Below are positions 32,722-41,848 of a stretch of DNA of 64,000 nucleotides, piece after piece. This DNA is from Entomospira nematocerorum. GTDB taxonomy: Bacteria; Spirochaetota; Spirochaetia; WRBN01. Within the stretch, counting starts at the first letter, position 1, and each line of letters starts with the position of its first letter. The notes under the pieces were generated by a model. It did not search any database. It was not told where the DNA came from and was given only the letters and a program-made list of their open reading frames with translations. The stretch lies in the NCBI RefSeq assembly GCF_028748105.1, contig NZ_CP118168.1:496001-560000 (forward strand), in the 5' to 3' direction. Both the position numbers and the translations under genes were made by a program.

Positions 32722-33318
32722 TTATCTTATTAATTCATTGTAAATAATAAGAAGATTTTCAAAAAATGTCTCAGATACTGTTTCCTCTCTATATAGATCA
32801 ATGATGTAATCTTCTGTCTCAAGTGATGGTTTAGCAATAGCCATAATACTGTGTTCTCCTTTAGGAGTCGAGAGAATAAAAAGATAACTTTGTGGTTCGT
32901 TGAGTAAGACACTGAAGTAGCGATTACGAGCACGAATTGTATCAAAAAATTTCCAAGTATAGTCGGGATATGCCTCCTGAAGGTGATTTATAATGACTTC
33001 TGCCATCACTCGCAAGCTAGAGCGAGAACTTTTAATATAGTAGAATTGTTCTTGATTTATGTTTGTAGAAAAATAATTTTTCCACTGATGGACAAATTTT
33101 TCATGATGCAGGCTCTCCATTGATTGGTGCATATAAACTGCTATTTTATGGAGTTGAAGAAATTCTTCTGAATTTATGAATATCGCTTGTTGATGATAGA
33201 AATGTTCTCTAGAAAATTCTTTATTATCAGCAATATTATCTAGTAGATATCTGCCAATAAGCATTAAAGATATTCCGATAGTAAGCATAAGAATGATATC
33301 TCTATTTTGAATTCTCAT
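32722..33318 (-). CDS. Membrane-anchored hypothetical protein in the maltodextrin cluster
   Basis: A 198-residue protein with one N-terminal membrane anchor (IILMLTIGISLMLIGRYLL, residues 8-26) and an extracytoplasmic mixed alpha/beta domain. The sequence is aromatic- and His-rich (EHFYHQQAIFINSEEF, SLHHEKFVHQWKNYF), and the end reads DLYREETVSETFFENLLIIYN. No family is recognised. It follows malK by 45 bases, so it may belong to the same operon; a role in maltodextrin sensing or transport is only a suggestion from position. Confidence 0.65.
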   Translation of the reverse strand: MRIQNRDIILMLTIGISLMLIGRYLLDNIADNKEFSREHFYHQQAIFINSEEFLQLHKIAVYMHQSMESLHHEKFVHQWKNYFSTNINQEQFYYIKSSRSSLRVMAEVIINHLQEAYPDYTWKFFDTIRARNRYFSVLLNEPQSYLFILSTPKGEHSIMAIAKPSLETEDYIIDLYREETVSETFFENLLIIYNELIR

Positions 33319-33363
33319 AGTAATTATAACGCTGAATCCTTTATATAATATTAATAATATAAG

Positions 33364-34494
33364 TTAAGAATGACCTAGTTTTTTTGTATGGTATTTAATG
33401 GAGTCTTTTGTTTTTGCATCAAAAAGGTGAATATTGTTAGGATCAATGACCAATTGTATTGTGTCATCTATAGATATCTCTGCATGTGGTTCAATAGTAG
33501 CAACAAAAACGACGCCCGGTTCTGGTTCGAAAAAGATATTTTTACTATCTCCTAAGTATTCAATATTCATAACAGTGATAGTGATTACAGTTTCTGGAAA
33601 GTGATGTTCATATGTTGTCCCCATTTTGATATGATTCGCTCGGATACCAATGATGATATTAGAATGATTGTATCCAGATCCATCTAGAATTTGACGATCA
33701 AAAGGTGAGAGTTTAATGGTAAAACCTACGCAGGTGAAATAACCATCTTTATATGAACCCTGAATGGTTGACATAGGAGGCATTCCCATGAAAGTAGCAA
33801 CAAACATATTTTTAGGATTTTCATAGAGATCTCGAGGTGAGCCAATTTGTTGAATTTCTCCCATTGACATGAGAACAATACGATCAGCCATCGTCATAGC
33901 TTCCACTTGATCATGCGTAACATAAATAGTTACAGCCCCTTTTGCCCGATGCATTCTGGCTATTTCTGCACGTGTGCTAGTACGTAGTTTTGCGTCCAGG
34001 TTACTCAGGGGTTCATCCATGAGATAAATTTTAGGCGTACGAATCATAGCACGACCCAAAGCAACACGTTGCTGTTGTCCCCCCGAAAGGGCTTTTGGTT
34101 TCTTTTCTAGATACTCTGATATACCAACAACTTCAGCAATGGCATTTACTCTCTCTTTAATATCGTTTTTATCAAATCGACGTAGTTTAAGACCGTATCC
34201 AATATTATCACGTACAGACATATGAGGATAAAGAGCGTATGATTGAAAGACCATGGCTATATCTCGATCTTTGGAGGACATATCATTGACCCTGATTCCA
34301 TCAATGAGAAAGTCGCCTTCACTAATATCTTCTAGACCTGCAATCATACGGAGTGTTGTTGATTTACCACAGCCAGATGGTCCGACAAAGACGATAAATT
34401 CTCCTGAATGAATGGTTAAATTAAAATCCTTTACAGCGTATTTCTCTGTATGTGCATACTTTTTTTTAACGTGTTTTAACTCAATAATACTCAT
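33364..34494 (-). CDS. malK: Maltodextrin ABC transporter ATP-binding protein (MalK/MsmK)
   Basis: A 376-residue ABC ATPase of the carbohydrate-uptake group, with the C-terminal regulatory beta-barrel (TOBE) domain. Walker A is GPSGCGKSTTLRMIAG, the signature LSGGQQQRVALGRAM, and Walker B IYLMDEPLSNLD; the switch His is in VTHDQVEAM. Such ATPases can serve several sugar importers. It starts four bases after malG, so the two are translated together. The gene order malE-malE-malF-malG-malK is standard for maltodextrin importers. Confidence 0.95.
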   Translation of the reverse strand: MSIIELKHVKKKYAHTEKYAVKDFNLTIHSGEFIVFVGPSGCGKSTTLRMIAGLEDISEGDFLIDGIRVNDMSSKDRDIAMVFQSYALYPHMSVRDNIGYGLKLRRFDKNDIKERVNAIAEVVGISEYLEKKPKALSGGQQQRVALGRAMIRTPKIYLMDEPLSNLDAKLRTSTRAEIARMHRAKGAVTIYVTHDQVEAMTMADRIVLMSMGEIQQIGSPRDLYENPKNMFVATFMGMPPMSTIQGSYKDGYFTCVGFTIKLSPFDRQILDGSGYNHSNIIIGIRANHIKMGTTYEHHFPETVITITVMNIEYLGDSKNIFFEPEPGVVFVATIEPHAEISIDDTIQLVIDPNNIHLFDAKTKDSIKYHTKKLGHS

Positions 34495-34498
34495 CTTA

Positions 34499-35377
34499 CT
34501 ACCCCTTTACTCCGCCAGCGGTAAGGCCACTAACGATATATTTTTGAAATATAAAAAAGATAACAACTGGTGGAACTGCTGCGAGAATGGCACCAGCTGC
34601 GAAAATATTAGGATTAGAATTCTTAAAATCACTGATTAGGGTATTGAGGCCAAGTGCTAGAGTTGTATCTTTACTATGAAGACTTGCGAGTAAGAATCTC
34701 GGCATAATTACATCACCGATAGGAATTAAGAATGTAAAAACTCCAAGAACAACAATCATTGGGGTTACAAGAGGCAAGAGAATGTCCTTGAAAATTTGAA
34801 AATGAGAGGCACCATCTATCTTAGCAGATTCATCTAAATCTCTAGGAACGGAGTCAAAGTAACTTTTCATGATAATGGTATTGATAGTGGAGCCGGTTGT
34901 AATATAGACAAATATCATAAAAAGGTATGTAAGAGGAACCGAGTATGCTGATTGATAAATTCCTAAAGAATTTGCTATAGCGTATAATGCAATAAGTGTA
35001 CTTGATGGGGGAATAATTTGTACTACAAGTAATGTAATAAGAGCCGGTTTACGTGCTTTAAAACGATATCGGGAATAGATAAATCCAGATATGATGATAA
35101 TCATTAATGCTCCTAATGTAGAGGCGATAGATATGGTGAAGGTATTGAGATACCAGTGCCAGTAAGAGGTGCGAGTAGAAAGATGAATAAAATTTTGCGT
35201 TAAGCTTATTTTCTCGGGGATTAATGTGATAGAGAAGAGTGAATTTTTTTGATTAAAAGCACTCATTAGTGTAATAAATAGAGGGAATAAAATAATAATA
35301 GACATAAAGATAAGTATAAAGTAATTGAAACTAATACCTAGGAATTTAATTACTTGAAATTTACTGATTTTTTTCAT
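34499..35377 (-). CDS. malG: Maltodextrin ABC transporter permease (MalG)
   Basis: A 292-residue membrane protein with six predicted helices. The coupling EAA loop is RDLDESAKIDGASHFQIFKDILLPLVTPM, which binds the ATPase. The first helix after the basic N-terminus (FNYFILIFMSIIILFPLFI) and the C-terminal FQKYIVSGLTAGGVKG are typical of MalG-type permeases. It starts two bases after malF. Substrate specificity follows from its neighbours (malQ, amylase) and not from the sequence alone. Confidence 0.93.
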   Translation of the reverse strand: MKKISKFQVIKFLGISFNYFILIFMSIIILFPLFITLMSAFNQKNSLFSITLIPEKISLTQNFIHLSTRTSYWHWYLNTFTISIASTLGALMIIIISGFIYSRYRFKARKPALITLLVVQIIPPSSTLIALYAIANSLGIYQSAYSVPLTYLFMIFVYITTGSTINTIIMKSYFDSVPRDLDESAKIDGASHFQIFKDILLPLVTPMIVVLGVFTFLIPIGDVIMPRFLLASLHSKDTTLALGLNTLISDFKNSNPNIFAAGAILAAVPPVVIFFIFQKYIVSGLTAGGVKG

Positions 35378-35379
35378 AA

Positions 35380-36669
35380 CTACATAACCTCCTCATTTTT
35401 AAATGCTCCTGATTTAATCCAAGAGAAAACAATGGCTATTCCAACGACACTGGTGACAATAAGAGAGAAGACTGCGGCTTCATTAAAGCGTGAATCTAGC
35501 ATCAGACGAAATCCTAAAGATGGAATGGTCTCTAATGGGCTATACATTGATCCAACGGGAGTAACAACAGCTCCAGATAATAGATAGATGATAACAACAT
35601 TATTAAAGTTAAAAGCAACTTGAGTTATAAATACAGGAGATGCACTTATAAGAATAAGAGGTAAGGTAATATGAAAAAAATTACTGAAAGCATTACCTCC
35701 ATCAATACTACTAGCTTCATAGAGATTACTAGGAATGGTCTGTAGGATTCCTGTTACGAGAATAAAAATATAGGGGAAACCTAGCCATCCCTGAATAAGA
35801 ATAATAGTAATTTTAGCGAGTTCAGGATTAATCAGAAAGGGAATCGTATTATCTAGGCTATAAGGTTGTCCTGTAAGCCATGGAATAATGATGCTATTCA
35901 TGGCTCCCAAACGAGAAAAGAAGTATTGGAATATGAGGATAGTTAGGAAGGCTGGTACTGCCCAGGGTAGAATAAAAATAGTACGAAATAATTGTTTTCC
36001 TTTTATATATTTATTATTTACCATTACTGCTAATAGAATTCCAAGACTTATAACGAGTAGTGATGAAGAGAATGTCCAGACAACTGTCCAACTGAGTGTT
36101 TCATAAAAAAGAGCACTCATTCGAGGATCCGTTGCTAACTTTGCAAAATTTTCAAATCCTCTCCACTCAATGAGAAAGGCTGGAGGTAAAATAGGGGTTC
36201 TATAATTAGTAAATGCAACAATAATAGAGACAACAGCTGGGAGAAGAATAAAACCGAATATAAGTAGAAATTTAGGCGTAATGATGAGGTTTGGTATTAC
36301 CTCTCCAGATATATTATTCCAGCGGGTAGTGATTGATCCGTAGAGTGCAATTTCATTCGCAATTCTTTGTGCATTGATCGCATAGACGAGATGAATAATA
36401 ATAAAGAGAGCCAAGAGAACAACTCCTAGGACTGCACCAATAAGAATGATAAATGAATCATGGATGAAAGGTTCCGCTCCAATAGTTAATCGACCATCGT
36501 TTTGTTTAAAAGCTGCTAGTTGGAGTGTTGGTACAATAAATTTAATTATAGTAAGAATTTCTGCTAGGAGTATCATAACTCCAGTGACACCTATCTTCCA
36601 CTGTTTTAAGAGTAGGTGTCCACTACCAGGAATTATTAGGGAAATAATATATACTATATTATGTTTCAT
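35380..36669 (-). CDS. malF: Maltodextrin ABC transporter permease (MalF)
   Basis: A 429-residue permease with extra N-terminal helices ahead of the core (ISLIIPGSGHLLLKQW, GVMILLAEILTIIKF), as in MalF. The EAA loop reads LYEASSIDGGNAFSNFFHITLPLI. I start at ATG 36669, nine bases after GAGG; an in-frame ATG three codons earlier abuts the GAGG and cannot use it. The start region (TGTTTCATGTGAAACA when read on the plus strand) is itself a parS-like sequence. It pairs with malG. Confidence 0.92.
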   Translation of the reverse strand: MKHNIVYIISLIIPGSGHLLLKQWKIGVTGVMILLAEILTIIKFIVPTLQLAAFKQNDGRLTIGAEPFIHDSFIILIGAVLGVVLLALFIIIHLVYAINAQRIANEIALYGSITTRWNNISGEVIPNLIITPKFLLIFGFILLPAVVSIIVAFTNYRTPILPPAFLIEWRGFENFAKLATDPRMSALFYETLSWTVVWTFSSSLLVISLGILLAVMVNNKYIKGKQLFRTIFILPWAVPAFLTILIFQYFFSRLGAMNSIIIPWLTGQPYSLDNTIPFLINPELAKITIILIQGWLGFPYIFILVTGILQTIPSNLYEASSIDGGNAFSNFFHITLPLILISASPVFITQVAFNFNNVVIIYLLSGAVVTPVGSMYSPLETIPSLGFRLMLDSRFNEAAVFSLIVTSVVGIAIVFSWIKSGAFKNEEVM

Positions 36670-36677
36670 GTGAAACA
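36662..36677. promoter_or_regulatory. parS-like site (ParB binding) at the malF start
   Basis: TGTTTCATGTGAAACA matches the consensus at 15 of 16 positions. It spans the malF start codon and its spacer. The distance to the predicted origin is about 10 kb. Confidence 0.65.
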
Positions 36678-36717
36678 TCCTCTTTTTTTATCTGTTATAT
36701 AACAGACATAGATTTTA

Positions 36718-37866
36718 TCATTCCAAAGCATCAAAAATATATGATAACTCTTTTTGTGTTGCTTCTAGTGTTGATTGTATATCTGCTTGCTGTACAATTT
36801 GTTTTAAGGCATGATTCATTGGCTCCCAAACATAAAAGAAATGTACATCATTAGGAATGACAACCCCTGTTTCAGCAGCATCAAAAATAGCGCGTGCTAT
36901 GGATCCTTCTAAATAAAGTATGTGTCTATGTGGGGAAATTTCTTTTGTTAATTGGTACCATCGTTGAGCATTTTTTTGTATAGAAAGAAATTGTAAAAAT
37001 TGCTTTGCAAGTTCTTTATTCTTGGTTTTTGAATTCACAACAAGCCCTTTAATACCTACAAGTTGTTTAAATGGATGTGTTCCATCCCAGCTGGGGATTG
37101 GCATTGCATCGATATTAATGCCTTTACCCGTTATGGAGGATAGAGACCAAGATCCATTAATCATATAGATAACTTCACCCTTTAAAAAATTGTTTAGTAA
37201 AATTTGTGGTATATCTGCATCATCTTTACTCATTGAGCGTGCAATGGAGGAATTTTGTTTATGCCACTGTTGAATGATAGATGCAGCTTGCACAGCCTCT
37301 TCAGTTAAGAGATTAATTCGATGTTGTTCATCTAAAAAATTAGGATCAAAACTCATGAAGAGACCGAACATAAAGTAGAAGTCGGTAAAATTACTACTCC
37401 AGATATTCATAGGAATTTCTACAAGGGTTTCGGGACGTTGACGAATTCGGCTTGCATCATAAATTAATAATGTTGTATCTACGGACATTGGCAGCATATA
37501 TGTTATATCATGAAATCTAGAGGCAATCATTGCTTGATGTGTAAAGTCACGTAAAGAAAAATCTTCAAGAGGTGCTAATAACTCTTTCGTTGCGTACAGA
37601 CCTATTCTATCTGAAACACTAAAGAAGATATCAGCAACTTGATCCGGACTTTGTTCTAGTGTGTCTAAATTTTTAAACATATCCACCTCTATTAGCCGTA
37701 TTCGGACATCTTTTCCACTTGTAAAATCCTTGATCATCTCTTGAAAAAAATCAATATAATATCTATCTACAGCAATTGTTAAGTCAAAAGACTTCACTGT
37801 TTCTGATTTTTTAAAAGAACAGGATATGCTTACAATGCAGAGTAAAGCATAGATATATAGTTTCAT
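36718..37866 (-). CDS. Maltodextrin-binding lipoprotein 1 (extracellular solute-binding)
   Basis: A 382-residue solute-binding protein of the family-1 type with a lipoprotein signal peptide (MKLYIYALLCIVSISCS, lipid-modified Cys). Typical segments include DIFFSVSDRIG, LLAPLE near the first hinge, YMLPMSVDTTLLIYD, and NFLKGEVIYMINGSWSLS. It captures the sugar outside the cell and delivers it to MalFG. It is clearly related to the protein at 37992 over the full length, so the pair is a tandem duplication. Confidence 0.9.
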   Translation of the reverse strand: MKLYIYALLCIVSISCSFKKSETVKSFDLTIAVDRYYIDFFQEMIKDFTSGKDVRIRLIEVDMFKNLDTLEQSPDQVADIFFSVSDRIGLYATKELLAPLEDFSLRDFTHQAMIASRFHDITYMLPMSVDTTLLIYDASRIRQRPETLVEIPMNIWSSNFTDFYFMFGLFMSFDPNFLDEQHRINLLTEEAVQAASIIQQWHKQNSSIARSMSKDDADIPQILLNNFLKGEVIYMINGSWSLSSITGKGINIDAMPIPSWDGTHPFKQLVGIKGLVVNSKTKNKELAKQFLQFLSIQKNAQRWYQLTKEISPHRHILYLEGSIARAIFDAAETGVVIPNDVHFFYVWEPMNHALKQIVQQADIQSTLEATQKELSYIFDALE

Positions 37867-37991
37867 TAGATAAATACTCCTTTATATTTGGGTAATCTAC
37901 CTTATATATTAATGCTTTTGCTTTACTCTGTATATATAGCGCGAGCTACAAGTAAGAGGATTATTTATATCCATATTAGAATAGCCAGAGA

Positions 37992-39140
37992 CTATAAATC
38001 ATTAACTTCCCGTTGAATTCTCTCTTGCGCTGCATCTAAAGAAGCTTTAACATCTTGTTTATTCGCAATTTGGATAAGTGCTGTTTGCATAGGAACCCAT
38101 ATTTTTTCAAAACTTGGAATATTGGGCATAGCAAGGCCATTAGACGTCGCAAGAAATGCTACTTCCTGATGAGATCCTTCTGGATAGATGACACCGGTGT
38201 GAGGTGCGACTTCTTCTGTTATTTCATACCATAGTTGTGCGCTTTCTTTCCCTTCTAAAAACTGAAGGAATTCTTCTGCAATATCAATATGCTTACTGTA
38301 TGCATTAATACCAAGACCCTTGGTTCCGGTAAGAGCTTGATAAGGGTGAGAACCATCCCAACTCGGAATCGGTGCAACACCTACGTTAATTCCAGCTTTG
38401 ATGATATCAGCAAGAGCCCATGGTCCATTAATAAGATAATTGATTTCCTGATTTATGAAGGCATTGGTCATTACATTATAGGCAAGCGTATCATCTTTCA
38501 TCAAGGTCCAGTGATCGGCACCGCTATTATAAAGATTTTGAATGATTGTACTTGCAGCAATCGCTTCATTACTATTTACTACTAGTTGATCTTGGGCATC
38601 AAGAATGATAGCACCCTCTGTTTGGAACATTCCAGCTACGTAGTAAAAGTCTGTAAATTTGGCTGCCCACTCACTGGGATCTAGTTGAGAGAGAAATGCG
38701 GGCGCGCTAGATACTTTATCCTTATTATAAATAAGAAGCGTTGTATCTGTTGACATTGGCAGGAAGTAAATTTGATTATTGTATGTTCCAGATTTAATTG
38801 CATTTTCTGTGTACCCTTCTAAAGATAGATTGATAGGGCTAATTAATTTTTTTTCAGATAATCCACCAATACGATCATTTGTGAGCATAAAAATATCTGC
38901 AGAGTTACCTTTTTGAATCTCGAGAGAGTCTAGTAGGGGGAGCATTTCCGTAGGAATGACTTCAATGAAAACATCTTTGTTTTTAGAAAATTCTGAGGCA
39001 AGTTTTTCAAAGTAGTGAACATAGTTTGTTTCTACTGCAACTTTTAGAGTTGGAGTATTTGTCTTACTGTGAGAGTTACTCTTGTTGCTACAAGAGAACA
39101 TTCCTATTGCTGTTAATAACAATAAAATAAATTTATTCAT
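37992..39140 (-). CDS. Maltodextrin-binding lipoprotein 2 (tandem paralogue)
   Basis: A 382-residue protein, the same length as its neighbour, with a lipobox (MNKFILLLLTAIGMFSCS). Shared landmarks are ADIFMLTNDRIGGL, YFLPMSTDTTLLIYNKD, and NAFINQEINYLINGPWALADI, then GTKGLGINAYSKH. The two proteins are diverged enough to differ in ligand preference, but both lie before malF. It has its own upstream gap, which ends at a stem-loop at 39257-39310 after the lipoprotein gene at 39340. Confidence 0.9.
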   Translation of the reverse strand: MNKFILLLLTAIGMFSCSNKSNSHSKTNTPTLKVAVETNYVHYFEKLASEFSKNKDVFIEVIPTEMLPLLDSLEIQKGNSADIFMLTNDRIGGLSEKKLISPINLSLEGYTENAIKSGTYNNQIYFLPMSTDTTLLIYNKDKVSSAPAFLSQLDPSEWAAKFTDFYYVAGMFQTEGAIILDAQDQLVVNSNEAIAASTIIQNLYNSGADHWTLMKDDTLAYNVMTNAFINQEINYLINGPWALADIIKAGINVGVAPIPSWDGSHPYQALTGTKGLGINAYSKHIDIAEEFLQFLEGKESAQLWYEITEEVAPHTGVIYPEGSHQEVAFLATSNGLAMPNIPSFEKIWVPMQTALIQIANKQDVKASLDAAQERIQREVNDL

Positions 39141-39256
39141 TTTTTAATAACTCCTATTTAACAGGTATTTATTATTTTTTGTTACTTTAATTATATCATT
39201 ATAACAGAGTGTTGTGTGAATAAAAATATAAAATTTTAGAGGTTGATTATGAAACT

Positions 39257-39310
39257 AAACAAGAAAATATAGAAATAAAGGTATCTTTTTTATTTTATAT
39301 TTTCTTGTTT
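39257..39310 (-). terminator. Terminator-like stem after the lipoprotein gene
   Basis: AAACAAGAAAATATA (39257-39271) and TATATTTTCTTGTTT (39296-39310) form a perfect 15-bp stem with a 24-base loop, 30 bases past the stop codon at 39340. Confidence 0.5.
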
Positions 39311-39339
39311 TCTTGATGTTTTGATGATGTAATGAATGA

Positions 39340-40041
39340 TTAGAATGCTTCTTTTATAGTATATTTGCTACTATTTAAGAGGTTCTCATTTTCTGTATTA
39401 AGAGGATTGATTTGTAGCTTTATGACTTTTTGTTTATCAGCAGGGTCAATGGTATTATCCATATCAGTATTAAAGTATGTTACCGTGGAAACTAAAAAGA
39501 ATACAATATAAAATTGATCGCCGACTTTCCAGTTTTGTTCATCATTAAAGATATTAGTTGTCTCAGTGGTCCAAAAATTGCCAAAGCGAATATAATGTTG
39601 CCCACCTGAGGGAAGATCTATTTTTTGATTGGTAGACAAAAATTGAGGACCAATTTTAGCTTCCTTATTCTGTTCGATTGTAATAACTAACGGTAATTCT
39701 GGTGCTGTAAAATTGGAAAACAATAGAGAGCCATCATATCTTACAGGAAATAGTAACTCTTCTTCCATAACGGCATTAATGTTAGATTTAGGATCAATTT
39801 CTACTGTTTTTTTTGTTGGTTTTTTATAAAAATTAGCATTCTCTTTTAGCTCATCTTTATGCACTAGCTTAAAAAAGACTCTACCTTGCTCGTATCCTCT
39901 TGGACCGGCGTTAATAGAGATAGAACTATCTTTTTGTACAATGCTTTCCTCGGTGGCGGATGGTTTAGGATTACAACTGAACAATGATGCTATGATGAGT
40001 AATGATGTTCCAAGTTTGATCCATGAATTATTTATGACCAT
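39340..40041 (-). CDS. Hypothetical lipoprotein
   Basis: A 233-residue lipoprotein; the signal peptide of ATG 40041 (WIKLGTSLLIIASLFSC) ends in a lipobox. AGGAG lies about 11 bases ahead. A longer frame to 40125 would put 28 unlikely hydrophobic residues first. The mature protein has an early Ser/Glu-rich linker, then a beta-rich domain (RYDGSLLFSNFTAPELPLVI, GGQHYIRFGNFWTTET). No family is recognised. Confidence 0.75.
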   Translation of the reverse strand: MVINNSWIKLGTSLLIIASLFSCNPKPSATEESIVQKDSSISINAGPRGYEQGRVFFKLVHKDELKENANFYKKPTKKTVEIDPKSNINAVMEEELLFPVRYDGSLLFSNFTAPELPLVITIEQNKEAKIGPQFLSTNQKIDLPSGGQHYIRFGNFWTTETTNIFNDEQNWKVGDQFYIVFFLVSTVTYFNTDMDNTIDPADKQKVIKLQINPLNTENENLLNSSKYTIKEAF

Positions 40042-40159
40042 AAGTATACTACTCCTAGTAAATAAGATTAAAATTTGTATATACAGATAGTAACATAAAT
40101 AAAAAGTTTCTGTCAATAGGTACAAAAAATTATTAAATAACTGTTATATATGTATATAA

Positions 40160-40501
40160 TTAATCATCTAGTGATGCATTTTTCATTTCTTTTTCTAAGA
40201 AAAATGCAATAAAAGTTCTAATAATAACAATACCAACAAGTAAGAGTATTTCTTGCCATGATGGGTGCTGAATCGTTCCAATAATATCTGCGGCAATCAG
40301 AAATTCTAGGCTTAATAAAATATAAGATCCTAGATACGCACGGATTTGTTGGCGTGCAATAAATTTTTCTTTGTGCGTAAATTTAGCGAATTCTGATTGA
40401 ACTAATTTTATAAAGCTTCGCACGATACCATAGGTAAGAATAAGAATAGATATTAGGTTAGTGACATGCGTAAGCACTCCTAACAAATTAGTGTATTGCA
40501 T
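40160..40501 (-). CDS. DUF1622-like integral membrane protein
   Basis: A 113-residue protein with three predicted membrane helices (VLTHVTNLISILILTYGIV, AYLGSYILLSLEFLIAADII, EILLLVGIVIIRTFIAFFL). This pattern and length fit the DUF1622 family of small membrane proteins of unknown function. I start at ATG 40501, nine bases after AAGGA; the frame to 40576 adds a basic stretch without a ribosome-binding site. It is the last minus-strand gene before the long plus-strand run. Confidence 0.75.
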   Translation of the reverse strand: MQYTNLLGVLTHVTNLISILILTYGIVRSFIKLVQSEFAKFTHKEKFIARQQIRAYLGSYILLSLEFLIAADIIGTIQHPSWQEILLLVGIVIIRTFIAFFLEKEMKNASLDD

Positions 40502-40622
40502 GGGGAGATTTCCTTTTTTATTAAAAATAAGAATATTTTTTGTGAAAGACAAGATACTCTTTCTAAGAGTAAACATTCTGTTTTCTTCTTTGATTGTTCG
40601 TAGTCTTGATAGAAGTTATTTC

Positions 40623-40652
40623 TTGACAGGAGTTAAGAGAATACGCTATACT
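40623..40652 (+). promoter_or_regulatory. Promoter of ychF
   Basis: TTGACA (40623-40628), 18 bases, TATACT (40647-40652). It lies at the point where the gene direction of the window changes. Confidence 0.7.
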
Positions 40653-40708
40653 CACAGGAAAGTATGCAATAGCATATAAAAGCGGTAAAAGGATGTGTGG
40701 ATAGATAA

Positions 40709-41818
40709 ATGAGTATGAATTGTGGAATCGTAGGCCTCCCCAATGTTGGTAAATCAACAATTTTTAGTGGGCTAAGTGCAACAAAGGCGGAAGTGGCTAA
40801 TTATGCTTTTTGTACAATTGAGCCTAATAAAAGTATCGTGAATGTTCCGGATGAGAGACTAGATCGTATTAATGAGGTTAATCCTGCGGAAAAAGTCATC
40901 TACACAACTATTGAATTTGTTGATATTGCTGGACTTGTCGCTGGTGCAAGTCGCGGAGAAGGATTAGGCAATAAATTTTTAGCCAATATCCGACAAACAG
41001 GCATGATAGCACATGTTGTTCGTTGCTTTGATGATGATGATATGATTCATGTGATGGGGAGTGTAGATCCTGTTCGAGATATTGGTATTATTGACACAGA
41101 ACTCATTTTAGCAGATCTTGAAACTGTGAAAAATCGTATCGAAAAGAATCAACGATTGAAAAAAAGTCCGGATAAAAAAATTAGTAGTAAAGCTCTATTA
41201 GAGGAAGATTTTCTTCTTCGACTTGTTATTCATTTAGAGTCTGAGCAACCCGCACGATCATTTAGCTTTACCGATGATGAATCTTTGATTATGCAAGAGT
41301 TATTTTTGATTACTGCAAAGGCAGAATTACTCGTATGTAATGTTAATGAAGACTCCTTGAGCGATGATAATAGTTATGTCAAGGCTGTAAAAATTTTTGC
41401 AAAGCAAACGAATCGAGATGTTATCTCTCTTTGTGGAAAGCTAGAGGCAGAAATTAGTGAGCTAGAAGATCCTAGTGAGCGTGCGCTATTTTTGGATGAG
41501 GCAGGAATTACTATTACTGGATTACAGCAGTTGAGTCAAAAAGCCTATCACATGTTACAGCTGCGGACATTTTTTACAGTAGGACAAAAAGAGAATCGTG
41601 CATGGACATTTAGAGAGGGTTATAAAGCACCTCAAGCAGCTGGAGTTATCCATACTGACTTTGAGAAGGGTTTTATCAAGGCTGAAGTGTACCACTGCAC
41701 AGATTTATTTGAACTAGGAAGTGAGGCTGCAATTAAGAGTAAAGGAAAGCTACGCCAAGAAGGAAAAGAGTATGTAGTGCAAGATGGCGATGTAATGTTT
41801 TTTAAATTTAATCTGTAA
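40709..41818 (+). CDS. ychF: Redox-regulated ATPase YchF (Obg-like)
   Basis: A 369-residue translation-associated P-loop NTPase of the Obg-related YchF/Ola1 group, which prefers ATP. CGIVGLPNVGKSTIFSGLS is G1, FVDIAGLVAGASRGEGLGNKFLANI is G3 and following, and VCNVNEDSL sits at the G4 position where YchF has N(M/V)NE instead of NKxD. The C-terminal TGS-like domain includes FFTVGQKENRAWTFREG and VQDGDVMFFKFNL. Length is normal. An ABC transporter binding protein follows 30 bases later and may be co-transcribed. Confidence 0.97.
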   Translation: MSMNCGIVGLPNVGKSTIFSGLSATKAEVANYAFCTIEPNKSIVNVPDERLDRINEVNPAEKVIYTTIEFVDIAGLVAGASRGEGLGNKFLANIRQTGMIAHVVRCFDDDDMIHVMGSVDPVRDIGIIDTELILADLETVKNRIEKNQRLKKSPDKKISSKALLEEDFLLRLVIHLESEQPARSFSFTDDESLIMQELFLITAKAELLVCNVNEDSLSDDNSYVKAVKIFAKQTNRDVISLCGKLEAEISELEDPSERALFLDEAGITITGLQQLSQKAYHMLQLRTFFTVGQKENRAWTFREGYKAPQAAGVIHTDFEKGFIKAEVYHCTDLFELGSEAAIKSKGKLRQEGKEYVVQDGDVMFFKFNL

Positions 41819-41848
41819 ACTAACCTAATCAGTGATATAGAGGTTCAT

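Noticed and set aside
40502..40760. Frames on both strands near the ychF start
   Set aside because: They overlap the ychF promoter and start region and show no family resemblance.
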